NCBI GenBank assembly: GCA_008501765.1
Contig: QQUE01000019.1
Location: 21,785 to 85,784, forward strand
Length of the DNA stretch: 64,000 bases
Direction of reading: 5' to 3'
Source: Calditrichota bacterium
GTDB taxonomy: Bacteria; Zhuqueibacterota; Zhuqueibacteria; Zhuqueibacterales; Geothermadaptataceae
Positions 46,777-56,545 of this stretch are shown here, one piece after another (the stretch's first letter is position 1; every line of letters begins with the position of its first letter). The translations under genes were made by a program, and so were the position numbers. The notes under the pieces are model-generated. The model was not told the DNA's origin and did not search any database. It was given only the letters and a program-made list of their open reading frames with translations.

Positions 46777-49425
46777 CTAATAGCCAAACCAATACGACGC
46801 CTTGACCAAAAATGTATTCACCGGGTGCCTGCTGAAAAGGGCGTCGTAATCGTTGCCAAAATCAAGGGTGCCTAATTTTTGTTCAAAATCGTCGCGTTCC
46901 TGTTGCCAGACCAGAAAAAGCACGGACCCCGGTTTGTACTCCCAGCGCAGGACTGAGTTGATCCGAATCGAGCGGAAATTGAAATCCAAATTGTCGAGCT
47001 CGAAATCTGCGGCAGGTCCTGCCCCATCCGGATCGATAGTTGTGCTGCCATCTTCATTTAACTCAACAGTTCCGGTGTCTTTTCCATAAATATCAAAATC
47101 ATAGGTGCCGGGAGTTCGGAATTCCCTAAAACTCGAATAATCATAAGACGAAATGTAGGGTGCAGCGAAAAGTTGTAAGGTCAAATCAGGTGTAAAAGTC
47201 CAGGCAAGGCGCACCGAGATTTCCTGGTTTTTCGCATTGAGTCCAGCGAAAACGTAGCGTGAACCGAAAGTGGCTTGCGCCAGCTCGTCTTCAATTCTAT
47301 CGACGAATTGATCGTTATCAAATTCCCATTCATAAGCGGCTTCCAGTTCGATTGAAAGCGATGGGTTTGGCCGGATGGTACTTTCCAAACCGAGAAATTT
47401 GTCCCATTCCCCGGAGGTATCTTCGCGGTATCCCCCGGCAAATGCAAAAGAAATATTTTTTCGTTCATCTGTTTTTAGTTCAAAATCAGCGCCCCAATCC
47501 GATGGTCTACGGGTAATTGGGCCGCCGCGAGTTAATCGGTCGTTGTAGGTTTCCGGAGCAAAGCGACCGTTTATTTCAATCTCCCAAAAATTGTTGAAGC
47601 GAAATTCGACTTCAGCTCCATTGAACGCCCAGATTAAATCGCCACCCTGATTCCAACCGGGGTTCGTCCACCAGTAAAAACTGTAGTTACGAAAATATTT
47701 TGTCGGTGATTTTTCACGATACATTAAAAAAGTTGTAATCGAACGATAATCGGCGCGATTTTGAAAACCGAGATCGTTGACTTCAAAACCCGGGCTGACA
47801 TCGCCATAAGTGAAAGAACCGATCCAGTGTTTGCCGCTATTTTTTGTGATCGATAATTCAATGTTATGGCCGCTGAGTGAGGTGGCGTTTTCGTCCAGTT
47901 CCATATAATCCGCATCCGGTCGATGAAAATACCTCTGTGATCCTTTTTGTGCCCGGGTTATGACTTCCGCTTCGCCATTGAGATAGCTGCCGGTAACAAG
48001 GCCACTGACGATCCAATCTTCATTGGGCAGCTTGTGTTCAAAGTCAAATCCACCGACGTAGGCATTTTTCCGCAACAGGCTTTTAAGATTCGGCGTGCTG
48101 AGATCGCGGTTGGCTGCGTCGAAAAATCCACCGACGGTTGTTTTACCGCTATCGAAATCTTTTTTCGCACGCAGAACCAAAAAATTAGAAAGGGGTTCGA
48201 TAATTTCTTTTTTATCCGTATTGCTGCCAATATTAAATTGTGCTTCCTCATTGGTCGTCACCGCATCGAGAACGCCGATGGACCAACCATTGGCTGTTTT
48301 GCCGCTCAATTTAACTGCGGTTGCAATGGTGGTTTGCTCGGGACTGTCGGTAAATTCAGCGTCTTCATTGCTAACAGAACCCTGGGGGCTGCGACCAATT
48401 CTTCGTGTATAAAAAATGAAAGGCGCGTTGCTGTTAAATGTTCGTGTTTGTCCGAACTCAAAAATATCGGTGCCCTCGAGGAAAAATGGGCGGCGCTCGC
48501 TGAAAAAAGTTTCAAATGCTGAAAGATTGATAACAGCGGGATCGGCCTCGACCTGACCAAAATCTGGGTTCACCGTTCCGGTGAGGGTAAAATTAGCTCC
48601 GATTCCGTATTTAAAGTCGGCACCCACATTTCCGGCAAAATCATTTTTATTGTAAAATGGATTGGCAGGGTTACCGGGTGAACGGTGTAATTTGCTTGAG
48701 GCGTAGGGCATAATTTCAAGCCGTTTGGGTTTGAGCGTGGTGCGAATTCCTTTGAGGGAGCCAAAAAGGGAAACAAAACCCGATGACTCCTGCAAACGCG
48801 GCGACCAGAAAACCTGTTCATCATTGCGGGCGATGTAGCGCCAGAATTGCAGGCCCCAATTTTGTTCCTGCTGATTTGAATCGTACCGCAGTTGTGAAAA
48901 TGGGATGCTGAATTCGGCTGTCCAGCCTGTGCCGTTTATTTGTGCCGCGCCATGCCAGACGGCATCCCAGCCTGGATCTTCATCGTCGTCGTTATAAAAT
49001 AAAATATCCCGTTTTACTCCCCGCGGATTGATGCCAAAGACGAAAGCCGTGCGCTGGTCACCATAGCTGTCGATGGAAATCTCGAACCAGTCTGAATAGC
49101 CTTCGCCATCGCGGCGAAAAAGTTGCCCGGCGATTTTATCGGGCTCGGAATCGTACATTTGCGCGCACACATAAATATTTTTATCGTCATAGAGAATGCG
49201 AATTTCAGATTTTTGTGTTGCTGCCTGGCCGGAGTTGGGTTCGTATTGAATTAATCCGTTGGCAATATTGGCCTTTTCCCATTCACCGCTGGAAAACAAT
49301 CCGTCAATTATGGGGGCTGATGTAGTTTTTATTGCTAAATAGTTGGGTTTTTGGGTGGAATTTTTTTTGGCAAAAACATGAATGGGAAGCAAGAAAACGA
49401 GTAGAAATATGAAACAATTTTTCAT
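46777..49425 (-). CDS. CBM9-like + DUF5916 outer-membrane protein
   Basis: 882 residues with a signal peptide (to about HVFA). The N-terminal ~200 residues (PIIDGLFSSGEWEKANIANGLIQYEPN...IRILYDDKNIYVCAQMYDSEPDKI...FSIPFSQLRY) match family 9 carbohydrate-binding-like domains. The remainder is a long beta-barrel-like DUF5916 region with the landmark TGTVNPDFGQVEADPAVINLSAFETFFSERRPFFLEG. It ends in VNTFLVKASYWFGY with a C-terminal aromatic, as for outer-membrane barrels. Function unknown; such proteins are frequent in FCB genomes. AAGGA precedes the ATG. Confidence 0.88.
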   Translation of the reverse strand: MKNCFIFLLVFLLPIHVFAKKNSTQKPNYLAIKTTSAPIIDGLFSSGEWEKANIANGLIQYEPNSGQAATQKSEIRILYDDKNIYVCAQMYDSEPDKIAGQLFRRDGEGYSDWFEISIDSYGDQRTAFVFGINPRGVKRDILFYNDDDEDPGWDAVWHGAAQINGTGWTAEFSIPFSQLRYDSNQQEQNWGLQFWRYIARNDEQVFWSPRLQESSGFVSLFGSLKGIRTTLKPKRLEIMPYASSKLHRSPGNPANPFYNKNDFAGNVGADFKYGIGANFTLTGTVNPDFGQVEADPAVINLSAFETFFSERRPFFLEGTDIFEFGQTRTFNSNAPFIFYTRRIGRSPQGSVSNEDAEFTDSPEQTTIATAVKLSGKTANGWSIGVLDAVTTNEEAQFNIGSNTDKKEIIEPLSNFLVLRAKKDFDSGKTTVGGFFDAANRDLSTPNLKSLLRKNAYVGGFDFEHKLPNEDWIVSGLVTGSYLNGEAEVITRAQKGSQRYFHRPDADYMELDENATSLSGHNIELSITKNSGKHWIGSFTYGDVSPGFEVNDLGFQNRADYRSITTFLMYREKSPTKYFRNYSFYWWTNPGWNQGGDLIWAFNGAEVEFRFNNFWEIEINGRFAPETYNDRLTRGGPITRRPSDWGADFELKTDERKNISFAFAGGYREDTSGEWDKFLGLESTIRPNPSLSIELEAAYEWEFDNDQFVDRIEDELAQATFGSRYVFAGLNAKNQEISVRLAWTFTPDLTLQLFAAPYISSYDYSSFREFRTPGTYDFDIYGKDTGTVELNEDGSTTIDPDGAGPAADFELDNLDFNFRSIRINSVLRWEYKPGSVLFLVWQQERDDFEQKLGTLDFGNDYDALFSRHPVNTFLVKASYWFGY

Positions 49426-49664
49426 AAAGCGTCCTTCGCGTGTGTGGCTGAATTGTGTGTGGATTCATGTATGGTCGCAGCTCTGAGAAGAGTCTAATAG
49501 AGAAGGACATGCTTTTTGTCTAAAAGGTTGCACAATAATTTTGCCAGCAACTTGGACTATTGTCTGTAGCGGGGAAAATGTGTAATCAATTTTCAAATTA
49601 AATTTAATGGTGCAATTCCCTCATTTCCGCTCATCGCGGGACAATGAGGGAGTTCTTATTTTAA

Positions 49665-49813
49665 CGCGAGTTCGATATAAAAAGAATTGGGACAAAACGA
49701 ATTAATTAAAGGGTCTAGTCCGAAGGCGTCCCGCCGAGGATAACCTACGAAACGCCTTCGCTCTATTATAATTATGCTTGGTAAAGAATGTTACAGCTTA
49801 CATCGAACTCACG
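49665..49813. mobile_element. MITE-like element, copy C (149 bp)
   Basis: Bounded by the perfect 9-bp direct repeat TTATTTTAA (49656-49664 and 49814-49822). Ends are CGCGAGTTCGATATAA and, inward from the right, CGTGAGTTCGATGTAA. The internal palindrome arm GAAGGCGTCCCGCCGAG is kept, but the matching arm is shortened (deletion of about 12 bp relative to copies A and B). It sits just 3' of the YfaP-like gene. The rest of 49426-49664 has no feature I can name. Confidence 0.88.
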
Positions 49814-49830
49814 TTATTTTAATTTCCGGC

Positions 49831-50610
49831 TCATTGACCGATCCGGTTCACTGGCATTATATCGCCATTGCGAATTTCAAAAACGTGCCAGTTCGTTCCA
49901 GCTCGGCCGCGGGGAATGCGAAAGACGTGCAAAAGTCGGTTGTTGCCAAAAACCATCACATGCCCTTTAGATTTTGATAACGCCTTGCTGGAGTCGTTAC
50001 CACGATTGGTAAAATCGTGCACAAAAAAGGAGTAAACGGCGTTTTCATCGACACGATTAGCGGTAATCGTTTCAGGTCCGTGGCCATTGGTATCATCGCG
50101 GTCGAGCTGGGCAGCGCCATCATCTGCCACTCTTTTGTTGCGATAGGAAATATGATAATCGCCCTCTTTTATCAAGTGGGCATCGAGATCACCGGGGGAG
50201 TCATCCCAATCTAAAACAACACGCAACGCGCCAAGGGGAATTCGTGGCGATATTGAAAAACGGTTGAAAAACAGCGTGCCAGCCATAATTTCGATATCAA
50301 ATTTGCTGCGCACAAAATGACTGTGGCTGAAAGTTACTGTGTGTCTGGCATCCATTTCATCGGTTTTATCCAGAAAAATCCGACCCATATGATCAGAAAC
50401 AAATATTTCCGATTCACCTACAGTTACTTCAGCACCCTCGATCGGTTTACCATCGACGGCATTGAAAAAACGGAGAGTGAGCACGTCTGAATCTGCCTCG
50501 CGGAAGGCATCTTCAAAGCGTTGTTTTGCGCGTGTTTTTTTATCCTGTGCGGTAAGAAAGGCTACTGGAATGATGACAAATACAACGAAGAAAAATAGCG
50601 ATTTTTTCAT
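49831..50610 (-). CDS. YfaP/DUF2135-like exported protein
   Basis: 259 residues with a signal peptide (to about FLTAQ). An N-terminal Ig-like carboxypeptidase-regulatory segment (LRFFNAVDGKPIEGAEVTVGE) is followed by the DUF2135/YfaP core: LRVVLDWDDSPGDLDAHLI, YHISYRNKR, LDRDDTNGHGPETITANRV and YSFFVHDFTNRG. The Asp-rich loops look calcium- or metal-binding. Location is likely periplasm or surface. Function unknown. GGGGTGA precedes the ATG. Confidence 0.8.
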   Translation of the reverse strand: MKKSLFFFVVFVIIPVAFLTAQDKKTRAKQRFEDAFREADSDVLTLRFFNAVDGKPIEGAEVTVGESEIFVSDHMGRIFLDKTDEMDARHTVTFSHSHFVRSKFDIEIMAGTLFFNRFSISPRIPLGALRVVLDWDDSPGDLDAHLIKEGDYHISYRNKRVADDGAAQLDRDDTNGHGPETITANRVDENAVYSFFVHDFTNRGNDSSKALSKSKGHVMVFGNNRLLHVFRIPRGRAGTNWHVFEIRNGDIMPVNRIGQ

Positions 50611-50859
50611 GAATCACCCCGAATTTAAGTTGGGATTTTGTGGATGCAGTTTGCGAGAAGATTTTCATTTATTGCACAAAAGTAAACAGTTGTAAACTTA
50701 TTGGCAATAAAAATTTATTTGTATTTTGAACATCATTTGGAAAGCGCTCGGGAATTTTCAAAAAATTTGTGACGTAAATTCGTATTGAATGATGAATGCA
50801 TCTCAAATTTTTGCCCTGTTTTGGCGCAGTTAATTTTGTGAAAATATAAGAGGGTAACT

Positions 50860-51765
50860 TTATCGCAGCACACCAAAAACAACCAGCACCATCGAACCGA
50901 GCATGTAGAGTGATGCGTATTTAAAAAGACTGAAATTGATTCTTTCAGAGGGATGGTAAACACTGAGAATGCCGAGTGCCAGAATACCAACAGAAAGTAA
51001 AACCAAAACCTGTAAATACCCCATGGCAATGCCCAACGCCCATGCACCTGTTCCCATCGCCATAGCCGCTCCCAGGCTGGATAGTGCGATAACACGGCGC
51101 GTATTATTGTAACCGTAAGTAGAAGGAAAAGTTGGAATTCTAGCCCGGGAATAGTCATCGTAAAAACGCATGCTGAAAGTGAGAATATGGGTTGGAATCC
51201 ACAGCAATATGGCCAGACAAAGGACAATGCCGATCCAATCGATTTCCCCGAGACCGAGTACGCGGCCGGCGAGAATGGGCATGCCACCGGAAACACCACC
51301 CCAAACGATAGACCACGCCGTTTTGCGCTTCAACCAGATCGTGTAAACGATTACATCAAGAAAAAGGCCACTGAAAAGGACAACAGCGAAAAATAAAGAA
51401 AGTGAAAATGCCCACGCCATACCGATTACGGACAAAGTTACTCCTAGAATTGAGGCTTCTATTGAATGAAGTCTCCCTGCCGGAAGTGGGCGATTTGTAG
51501 TGCGGTTCATGCGAGAATCGATGTCACGATCCCAAACCATGTTCAAAACTGTGCTGCCGCTGATGGTTAAAAACAAGCTGCCGAGCAAGCCGGAAATTAT
51601 GAAAAAGGACATTTCCGCCGGCTTCGCACTTGCGTAACCTGTGAATCCGGTAATCACCAGCAGCCCCGTTTGCAGATGTTTGATCAACGGCAGATAGAGC
51701 TTCAGTCTTTCAGAAATCAATTTCCAGCTATTGTCCAGCGAAAAGGCGTAGTATTGCATTTTCAT
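50860..51765 (-). CDS. ctaB: Protoheme IX farnesyltransferase (heme O synthase)
   Basis: 301 residues of UbiA-type prenyltransferase with about nine helices. The first Asp-rich motif is NMVWDRDIDSRMNRTTNRPLPAG and the second is DDYSRARIPTFPSTYG. It adds a farnesyl chain to heme B to make heme O in the membrane. It is the last gene of a leftward set with an FGE-like lipoprotein and a divergent heme-copper-oxidase-like protein. This suggests that it supplies their cofactor, rather than a canonical coxABC cluster, which is not here. Confidence 0.92.
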   Translation of the reverse strand: MKMQYYAFSLDNSWKLISERLKLYLPLIKHLQTGLLVITGFTGYASAKPAEMSFFIISGLLGSLFLTISGSTVLNMVWDRDIDSRMNRTTNRPLPAGRLHSIEASILGVTLSVIGMAWAFSLSLFFAVVLFSGLFLDVIVYTIWLKRKTAWSIVWGGVSGGMPILAGRVLGLGEIDWIGIVLCLAILLWIPTHILTFSMRFYDDYSRARIPTFPSTYGYNNTRRVIALSSLGAAMAMGTGAWALGIAMGYLQVLVLLSVGILALGILSVYHPSERINFSLFKYASLYMLGSMVLVVFGVLR

Positions 51766-51831
51766 TTCCCAAGCTATATTTAAGCGCAGTTAATCTAAAA
51801 AACAAAAATGACTTCAAGATCACACAAAGGA

Positions 51832-52764
51832 TTAAGGCGCATTCATTTCAGGCTTTTTTTCCCGTACGCAACGAAACCCGACATTAATTCCGTAATAATC
51901 CGGGCTGGCATTGTTCCGGGCCCAGGTACGCAGGTTATATTCGTAATTGGCCTCGCTGCCGCCGCGCATGTAATGCAGGTGCGTATCCTTATAATCGTCG
52001 CCAGTCCATTGCCAGACATTTCCAGCCATGTCGTACAACCCATAAGCACTTGGGCTGTCCAGCGTTTGAAAATCACCATATTTTTTACCGTTGTAATATC
52101 CCACCGGTGTCGTGATTGTTCGTTTTCCGAAAAGCTTGGCAAAAAGATGTCGACTGCTGTAATAGTTAGCCTGGTTTCGTCCGATTTCATTGCCCCAGGG
52201 ATAGACGCGTCCATCGCTGCCGCGCGCTGCTTTTTCCCACTCAATTTCAGTCGGGAGCCGCCAACCGTAAAACTCAGCAAAAGCATTGGCGCCGAACCAG
52301 GTCACCATAACAACCGGGTGATTTTCGTAGCCAGGTTCTACGCGAAAAGAATCGCTTTCAAACGAAATACGTGCTCCCGGTTTTCCTAGTGGCATGAGCA
52401 GCCAGTCACCGGCTTTGATTTCCTTTTCGTGTTTGTAATTATCGAATGGCTCACCGGGGTGGAATGCGAAAATACCCGTATCTGCGACCTGAATAGCTTG
52501 TTTTTGTAATGCCTCGCTGAGATAGGTTGCAAATTGGGCATTTGTCACATCGGTGCGCATGATTTCGTAATCATAATCAATTGTAGTTTTGTGTTTATGC
52601 TGCCCCTGCAGGAACTCACCAGCAGGAATGGTTACCCATTTCGCAGAATCGATTCCGGTATCGATAAACGGGATGCCTGAAGAATTGTCCGCAGGCTGAT
52701 TGATCGAACAAGTGACGAAAAATGACAAGCAAAGGAGAAAACACAAGTTTTTAATCCAATTCAT
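51832..52764 (-). CDS. FGE/SUMF1-like lipoprotein
   Basis: 310 residues with a lipobox (LSFFVTCS). The formylglycine-generating-enzyme-like fold shows VTIPAGEFLQGQ, MRTDVTNAQFATYL, NHPVVMVTWFGANAFAEFYGWRLPTEIEWEKAARG, YPWGNE, GLYDMAGNVWQWTGDDY and MRGGS...INVGFRCV. The copper-binding cysteine pair of true FGE is not evident, so it is probably a binding rather than a modifying member. AAGGAGG precedes the ATG, which overlaps the stop of the upstream membrane gene (ATGA). This implies a coupled, maturation or accessory role. Confidence 0.88.
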   Translation of the reverse strand: MNWIKNLCFLLCLSFFVTCSINQPADNSSGIPFIDTGIDSAKWVTIPAGEFLQGQHKHKTTIDYDYEIMRTDVTNAQFATYLSEALQKQAIQVADTGIFAFHPGEPFDNYKHEKEIKAGDWLLMPLGKPGARISFESDSFRVEPGYENHPVVMVTWFGANAFAEFYGWRLPTEIEWEKAARGSDGRVYPWGNEIGRNQANYYSSRHLFAKLFGKRTITTPVGYYNGKKYGDFQTLDSPSAYGLYDMAGNVWQWTGDDYKDTHLHYMRGGSEANYEYNLRTWARNNASPDYYGINVGFRCVREKKPEMNAP

Positions 52765-54290
52765 GATTTTGGCCCTCCTTGCTGCGGAATATGGGGATAG
52801 GGGCTCACATCGGCTGTTTTTTCCACTTCAAGTTCTGGGTTGTCAAATTCTTTTTTCCACAATCCGCTGCCTTTAAATAAATCGAATAGCCGCCAAAGAA
52901 GAAGCAGCGCCATGATAAGCAATACCATCGCCAAGCCGAAATCTGCCAGCAACATTGTCCAATTTACCACTGCTGCTTGATGAATTTCCTGCACGAACAG
53001 GCGCTTCATCGAAAAAACGGTGACCGCTGCGAAAGCAAGATCGGAACAAATAATCACGAGCCAGCCAAACCATTGGCGAACACGGCCTTTGAGTCCACAG
53101 ATATCAGCGTAATAGAGAATAATTATCGTTGCGATGATCGCAGAAAGAATGTGCCAGTGACCGGTCAAAGTAATGCGCTCCTCGCGCGCCGGCCAAACCC
53201 GGAAAATTTTATCGAGATTGATAGCCATAAAAATGCCGACGCCACTCACGGTAAAATTCATAAAAACCATTTGCCAGAGCGGGCCAAATTTCAGGGGATC
53301 GTGCAGCAGAGCGCGCAGACTTTTCCAGAAGCCGCCTTTTTCAATGCCCAATTCCTGCAGCCTGTCGTGAATGAGTTTGCGCCAGCCAAAAACTACAAGA
53401 AAAAATGCCGCTAGCATGACAAGCACAGAGCCGACGTAAATAATTTTGTGGGCTATGGGTTGATAGGGCACGACTGCCCAGACGCCCAATGTGATGACCA
53501 CCGTTCCGGCAATCATCAGGCGCATGGAAATTTTGTGAAACATTCCTTTAAAATCGAGCCAGCGTCCAACGATCAGGGTAATTGCGATGGCGATCAGCGT
53601 GAGCATTATGTGTAAATGCCCGATCACGGCAAGCTGCAGCGGATTTTTATGGGGTTCCCGGATCAGATCTTCTGCCAGAAAAGTTTCATGCCCATTGCCC
53701 CAGTAAGATGCGGTCACGGCGCCAAAAATCGCCGAACCGAGAGTGGCCACCGCCATGACAAAAAACGCCATCCGCTCCAAATCGATGCCGCGCCGCGTGT
53801 GGGCGTAATCCTTGTTCGTGACATAGGTTTCTTTATTCCACGGCCAGAGTGCGGCAGCGAGTAATAATCCCGCAAAAAAGACCAGGGATTGGCCAAGCAA
53901 AAACAGGCCGTGATAAACAAAATCATGGCCGAAATAGGCGAATTTCAGCCCGAATAGCAATGCGATAATATAACCGAAAGTGATCGTCGCATTGATGGTT
54001 GATTGTTGGTGCTTTTTCATCGGAACTATCGAAGTGATGAAATAGACTTCAATAGCCAAAACCGACATCGCGATGGTGTGGTAGAGCATGATAATTCGGC
54101 CCTCACGCTCCTCTGCCAGTAACTTCATGTTAAATAAATCAACGACAAAATCCCGGATTCCCCATTCGACCATCGGACCGGAAAGCATGCCAAATAACGC
54201 CGTAACCATTGAAACAAGTGAAATAGCCACCAACACCAATCCTTTGGTTGACTGGAAGAGGTAATTGAACCGTTGCAAAAATAGCTGCAT
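52761..54290 (-). CDS. Divergent 12-TM heme-copper-oxidase subunit I-like membrane protein
   Basis: 509 residues with about 12 predicted helices. His residues lie in helices 2 (MLYHTIAMSV), 6 (VIGHLHIMLTLI) and 10 (LTGHWHILSAII). An HxH in helix 10 and a His in helix 2 are the heme-ligand positions of heme-copper oxidase subunit I. The HPEVY of helix 6 and the HH pair of helix 7 that bind CuB are missing. It is likely a heme protein of a related fold, not a standard oxygen reductase. It shares an operon with heme O synthase. GAGAAGG precedes the ATG. The C-terminus is a charged, Pro-rich cytosolic tail. Confidence 0.65.
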   Translation of the reverse strand: MQLFLQRFNYLFQSTKGLVLVAISLVSMVTALFGMLSGPMVEWGIRDFVVDLFNMKLLAEEREGRIIMLYHTIAMSVLAIEVYFITSIVPMKKHQQSTINATITFGYIIALLFGLKFAYFGHDFVYHGLFLLGQSLVFFAGLLLAAALWPWNKETYVTNKDYAHTRRGIDLERMAFFVMAVATLGSAIFGAVTASYWGNGHETFLAEDLIREPHKNPLQLAVIGHLHIMLTLIAIAITLIVGRWLDFKGMFHKISMRLMIAGTVVITLGVWAVVPYQPIAHKIIYVGSVLVMLAAFFLVVFGWRKLIHDRLQELGIEKGGFWKSLRALLHDPLKFGPLWQMVFMNFTVSGVGIFMAINLDKIFRVWPAREERITLTGHWHILSAIIATIIILYYADICGLKGRVRQWFGWLVIICSDLAFAAVTVFSMKRLFVQEIHQAAVVNWTMLLADFGLAMVLLIMALLLLWRLFDLFKGSGLWKKEFDNPELEVEKTADVSPYPHIPQQGGPKS

Positions 54291-54366
54291 AGTAAAACCT
54301 TCTCATTCTGAATAAGTGGATGCTCTCCTCAAGAGGAAAGCACCGTTAATCAAATCATTTAAGCAA

Positions 54367-54966
54367 TTATGCTCTCATTTTTTTCATGAAACCCCATGTG
54401 TAAGACAAAGTCATCAGAAACAGCAACGGTGCCAAAATCATAAAAATTAAATCACCCGAAAGTATCGGAGTGCCCATTTTGAGGAAAGCCAGGGACGTTC
54501 CGCCAATATTGATGAGCAATCCGCCGACGGCAACCCAGATGAAGCCACTTGGGGCTTTTTTCGCGCGGGTGACGAAGATTGGCACCAAAAGGATAATCAT
54601 TCCAGCGACGAAGTGGAAAGTTGCCAATACGACTGTTGCCAGAGTGCCGCTGTCGGTGTATCGTGTGTAGGCGATACCTAGCAGGCCAATTAATCCGAAA
54701 ATCATGTAAAGTTTTGATTTTTCTGGATAGAATTCCGCGACCAATCCCAGCGCGAGACAAAAGGGAATGAGATAGGAAACTATGACAACAGCGGGATTCG
54801 CCAGAGCGCCGTATGTAAGAAAAATGAGTAAAACCCCGGCAACAAACAGGACAGCGAATGACAAAATATAATAGGTGTTTTTAGCTGAATCCTGGACAAA
54901 ACGCCAGATTAAATAAACAGCCGTGAGACCCGTTAGTAACAGAACAATCTGGTCAAACAAATTCAT
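54367..54966 (-). CDS. Seven-helix membrane protein of unknown function
   Basis: 199 residues starting at 54966, where GAGGAGG lies 5 bp upstream (an in-frame start 11 codons earlier is rejected). Seven hydrophobic helices are visible from QIVLLLTGLTAVYLIW to LIFMILAPLLFLMTLSYTWGF, with a single conserved-looking His (ATFHFVAGMIILLVPIF). It is first in the operon with the 12-TM heme-copper-like protein (76 bp gap), so it may be its membrane partner. No family recognised. Confidence 0.65.
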   Translation of the reverse strand: MNLFDQIVLLLTGLTAVYLIWRFVQDSAKNTYYILSFAVLFVAGVLLIFLTYGALANPAVVIVSYLIPFCLALGLVAEFYPEKSKLYMIFGLIGLLGIAYTRYTDSGTLATVVLATFHFVAGMIILLVPIFVTRAKKAPSGFIWVAVGGLLINIGGTSLAFLKMGTPILSGDLIFMILAPLLFLMTLSYTWGFMKKMRA

Positions 54967-55596
54967 TGCTTCCTCCTCTTGAAAAGTATTTAAGTGCAAT
55001 TACAAATAAGGTTTATTTATAACTAACTCATCTTCTTTTACATAAAATAAATTAGGTGGGTTTATTGTTAAATGTTATTTAACCTAAATACAAAGCGGTT
55101 TTTGAGCAATAAAGTAATTAATATATTTAATAACAGAATTTTTATTCTAATTGTCAATAGTTATTGTACGAAAAGAATACAGGGTTGTCTTTTTTGAATT
55201 GGGCGTGATTTCTATCTGAGGAATTTGCTGGGCATTTTTATATGTTTCAGATTAGCATTTTGGCAATGTAACCGAAATGTGTCTTATGATACATGTTTAT
55301 GTGAGAAGAAAAATATTAACGCAAATATTCTCTGAGTCAATTTTATCTAAGTCTATGAATTGGTTAATTTTCACCACCTTTAGAAAAAATCTGTGAATTT
55401 TTTTTTACTACTTTTTTCTCAATTTTCACTCCTTTTTTTTCGATTAATCAATTAAGGAAATATCTCTTCCGGTTCCTTGCATTTCAAAGGAAAATCAATT
55501 CTTCGAAACCAACGTGTTTCCTGTGAAAACACGATAAAATATATCTGTTTATGATTTTATATTACACTGTTCTGATTGATTTGGAGGTTACTTCTC
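54967..55596. other. AT-rich intergenic region
   Basis: About 630 bp with long T runs and no supported coding frame. It should contain divergent promoters for the 7-TM/heme-protein operon and for PagL. No clear hairpin or repeat is seen. Confidence 0.45.
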
Positions 55597-56082
55597 TTGC
55601 GATTATCCACGATATTTTCCTTTGTCCTGTTGGTCTGCGCAACAAACCCTGGCTGGAGTCAGAGTAACTCATTTCTTGCAGTAAGTTTTGGCGTTTTAGG
55701 CATTGATGATGAAAATCTTGCCCTCGATTACCGCGTCGAATACCGTGCCCCGGCAGCCTTCAAAAGTTTGTCTCCAACAATTGGTATTCAGGCCACGTCT
55801 CATGGTTCAGTTTATAGTTTTTGGGGTTTGAGCAGAGATATCCGTTTGGCACCGGAGCTTTATTTAATCCCAAGCCTGGTCGCAGGAGCCTACCACAAAG
55901 GCAGTGGAAAAAATCTGGGCGGCATTATTGAATTTCGTTCGGGACTGGAATTTTCATTAAAAGTGCGCCCCCGAATGCGCGCAAGTGTCGCTGTACACCA
56001 TCTTTCGAACTCAAGTATTTACGATCATAACCCTGGAATTGAGTCGGTTGTTTTGACCTATTATTTCATGCTTTCAAGATGA
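55597..56082 (+). CDS. pagL: PagL-type lipid A 3-O-deacylase
   Basis: 161 residues starting at TTG 55597, which has GGAGG 9 bp upstream; an in-frame TTG at 55576 would place that signal inside the gene. A signal peptide (ending GWSQ) precedes an eight-strand beta-barrel. The active-site block HHLSNSSIYDHNPGIESVVL fits the PagL pattern H-x-S-N...N-P-G-x-E, giving the His, Ser and Glu catalytic residues. It removes the 3-O acyl chain of lipid A at the outer membrane. This supports a lipopolysaccharide-bearing host. Confidence 0.9.
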   Translation: MRLSTIFSFVLLVCATNPGWSQSNSFLAVSFGVLGIDDENLALDYRVEYRAPAAFKSLSPTIGIQATSHGSVYSFWGLSRDIRLAPELYLIPSLVAGAYHKGSGKNLGGIIEFRSGLEFSLKVRPRMRASVAVHHLSNSSIYDHNPGIESVVLTYYFMLSR

Positions 56083-56545
56083 TTAATTTATCTGCCTAAA
56101 ATAATCGACTATTTTAGAAGACTCTGTTCAAATAACAAGTTGATTTTTAGCCTGATATAATTCTCTCGCAGTGCCGTTGAGAATGAGTTAAGGATTTTAA
56201 AAGTAAAACTCTGTGGTTCTGTAAGAGGTTGTTTCCTGAATAAAATTTCATGCCAGGATGTTAGATAATTCATACCGTTTCATAAACAGAGCGTCTTAGA
56301 AGTAACATTTTCACTCCTTGTCGTGACATTTGAACTGTTTGATCAGCCAGGTGGATTAAATGGTATTTCCCAATCTTGAATCAAATTAACTTTTCCGATT
56401 TATCTGCTTCTATTCTTCGATACTGTTCCGTGATTCTATAAAAATGACCCTTTTCTTTCTCCTGAAATGTTGCTATCCTGTACTAAAATCTGTATAATAA
56501 ATGGTTGAGATTTTGGAAAGGCGAGAAACTGAGACTGGATGGAAT
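56083..56545. other. Intergenic region without a supported gene
   Basis: About 460 bp of AT-rich sequence between PagL and the SGNH hydrolase. No hairpin with a U run, no repeat shared with other parts of the window, and no plausible small gene is visible. Confidence 0.45.

Noticed and set aside
50733..51299. 188-codon minus-strand frame overlapping ctaB
   Set aside because: It is an out-of-frame shadow of the heme O synthase gene; its hydrophobic content follows from the membrane protein in the correct frame.
51832..52764. Second FGE-fold protein as another DGR target
   Set aside because: Its C-terminal codons do not show a run of NNC/NNT variable codons, the chain continues past the GFRCV end, and no avd or reverse transcriptase is adjacent.
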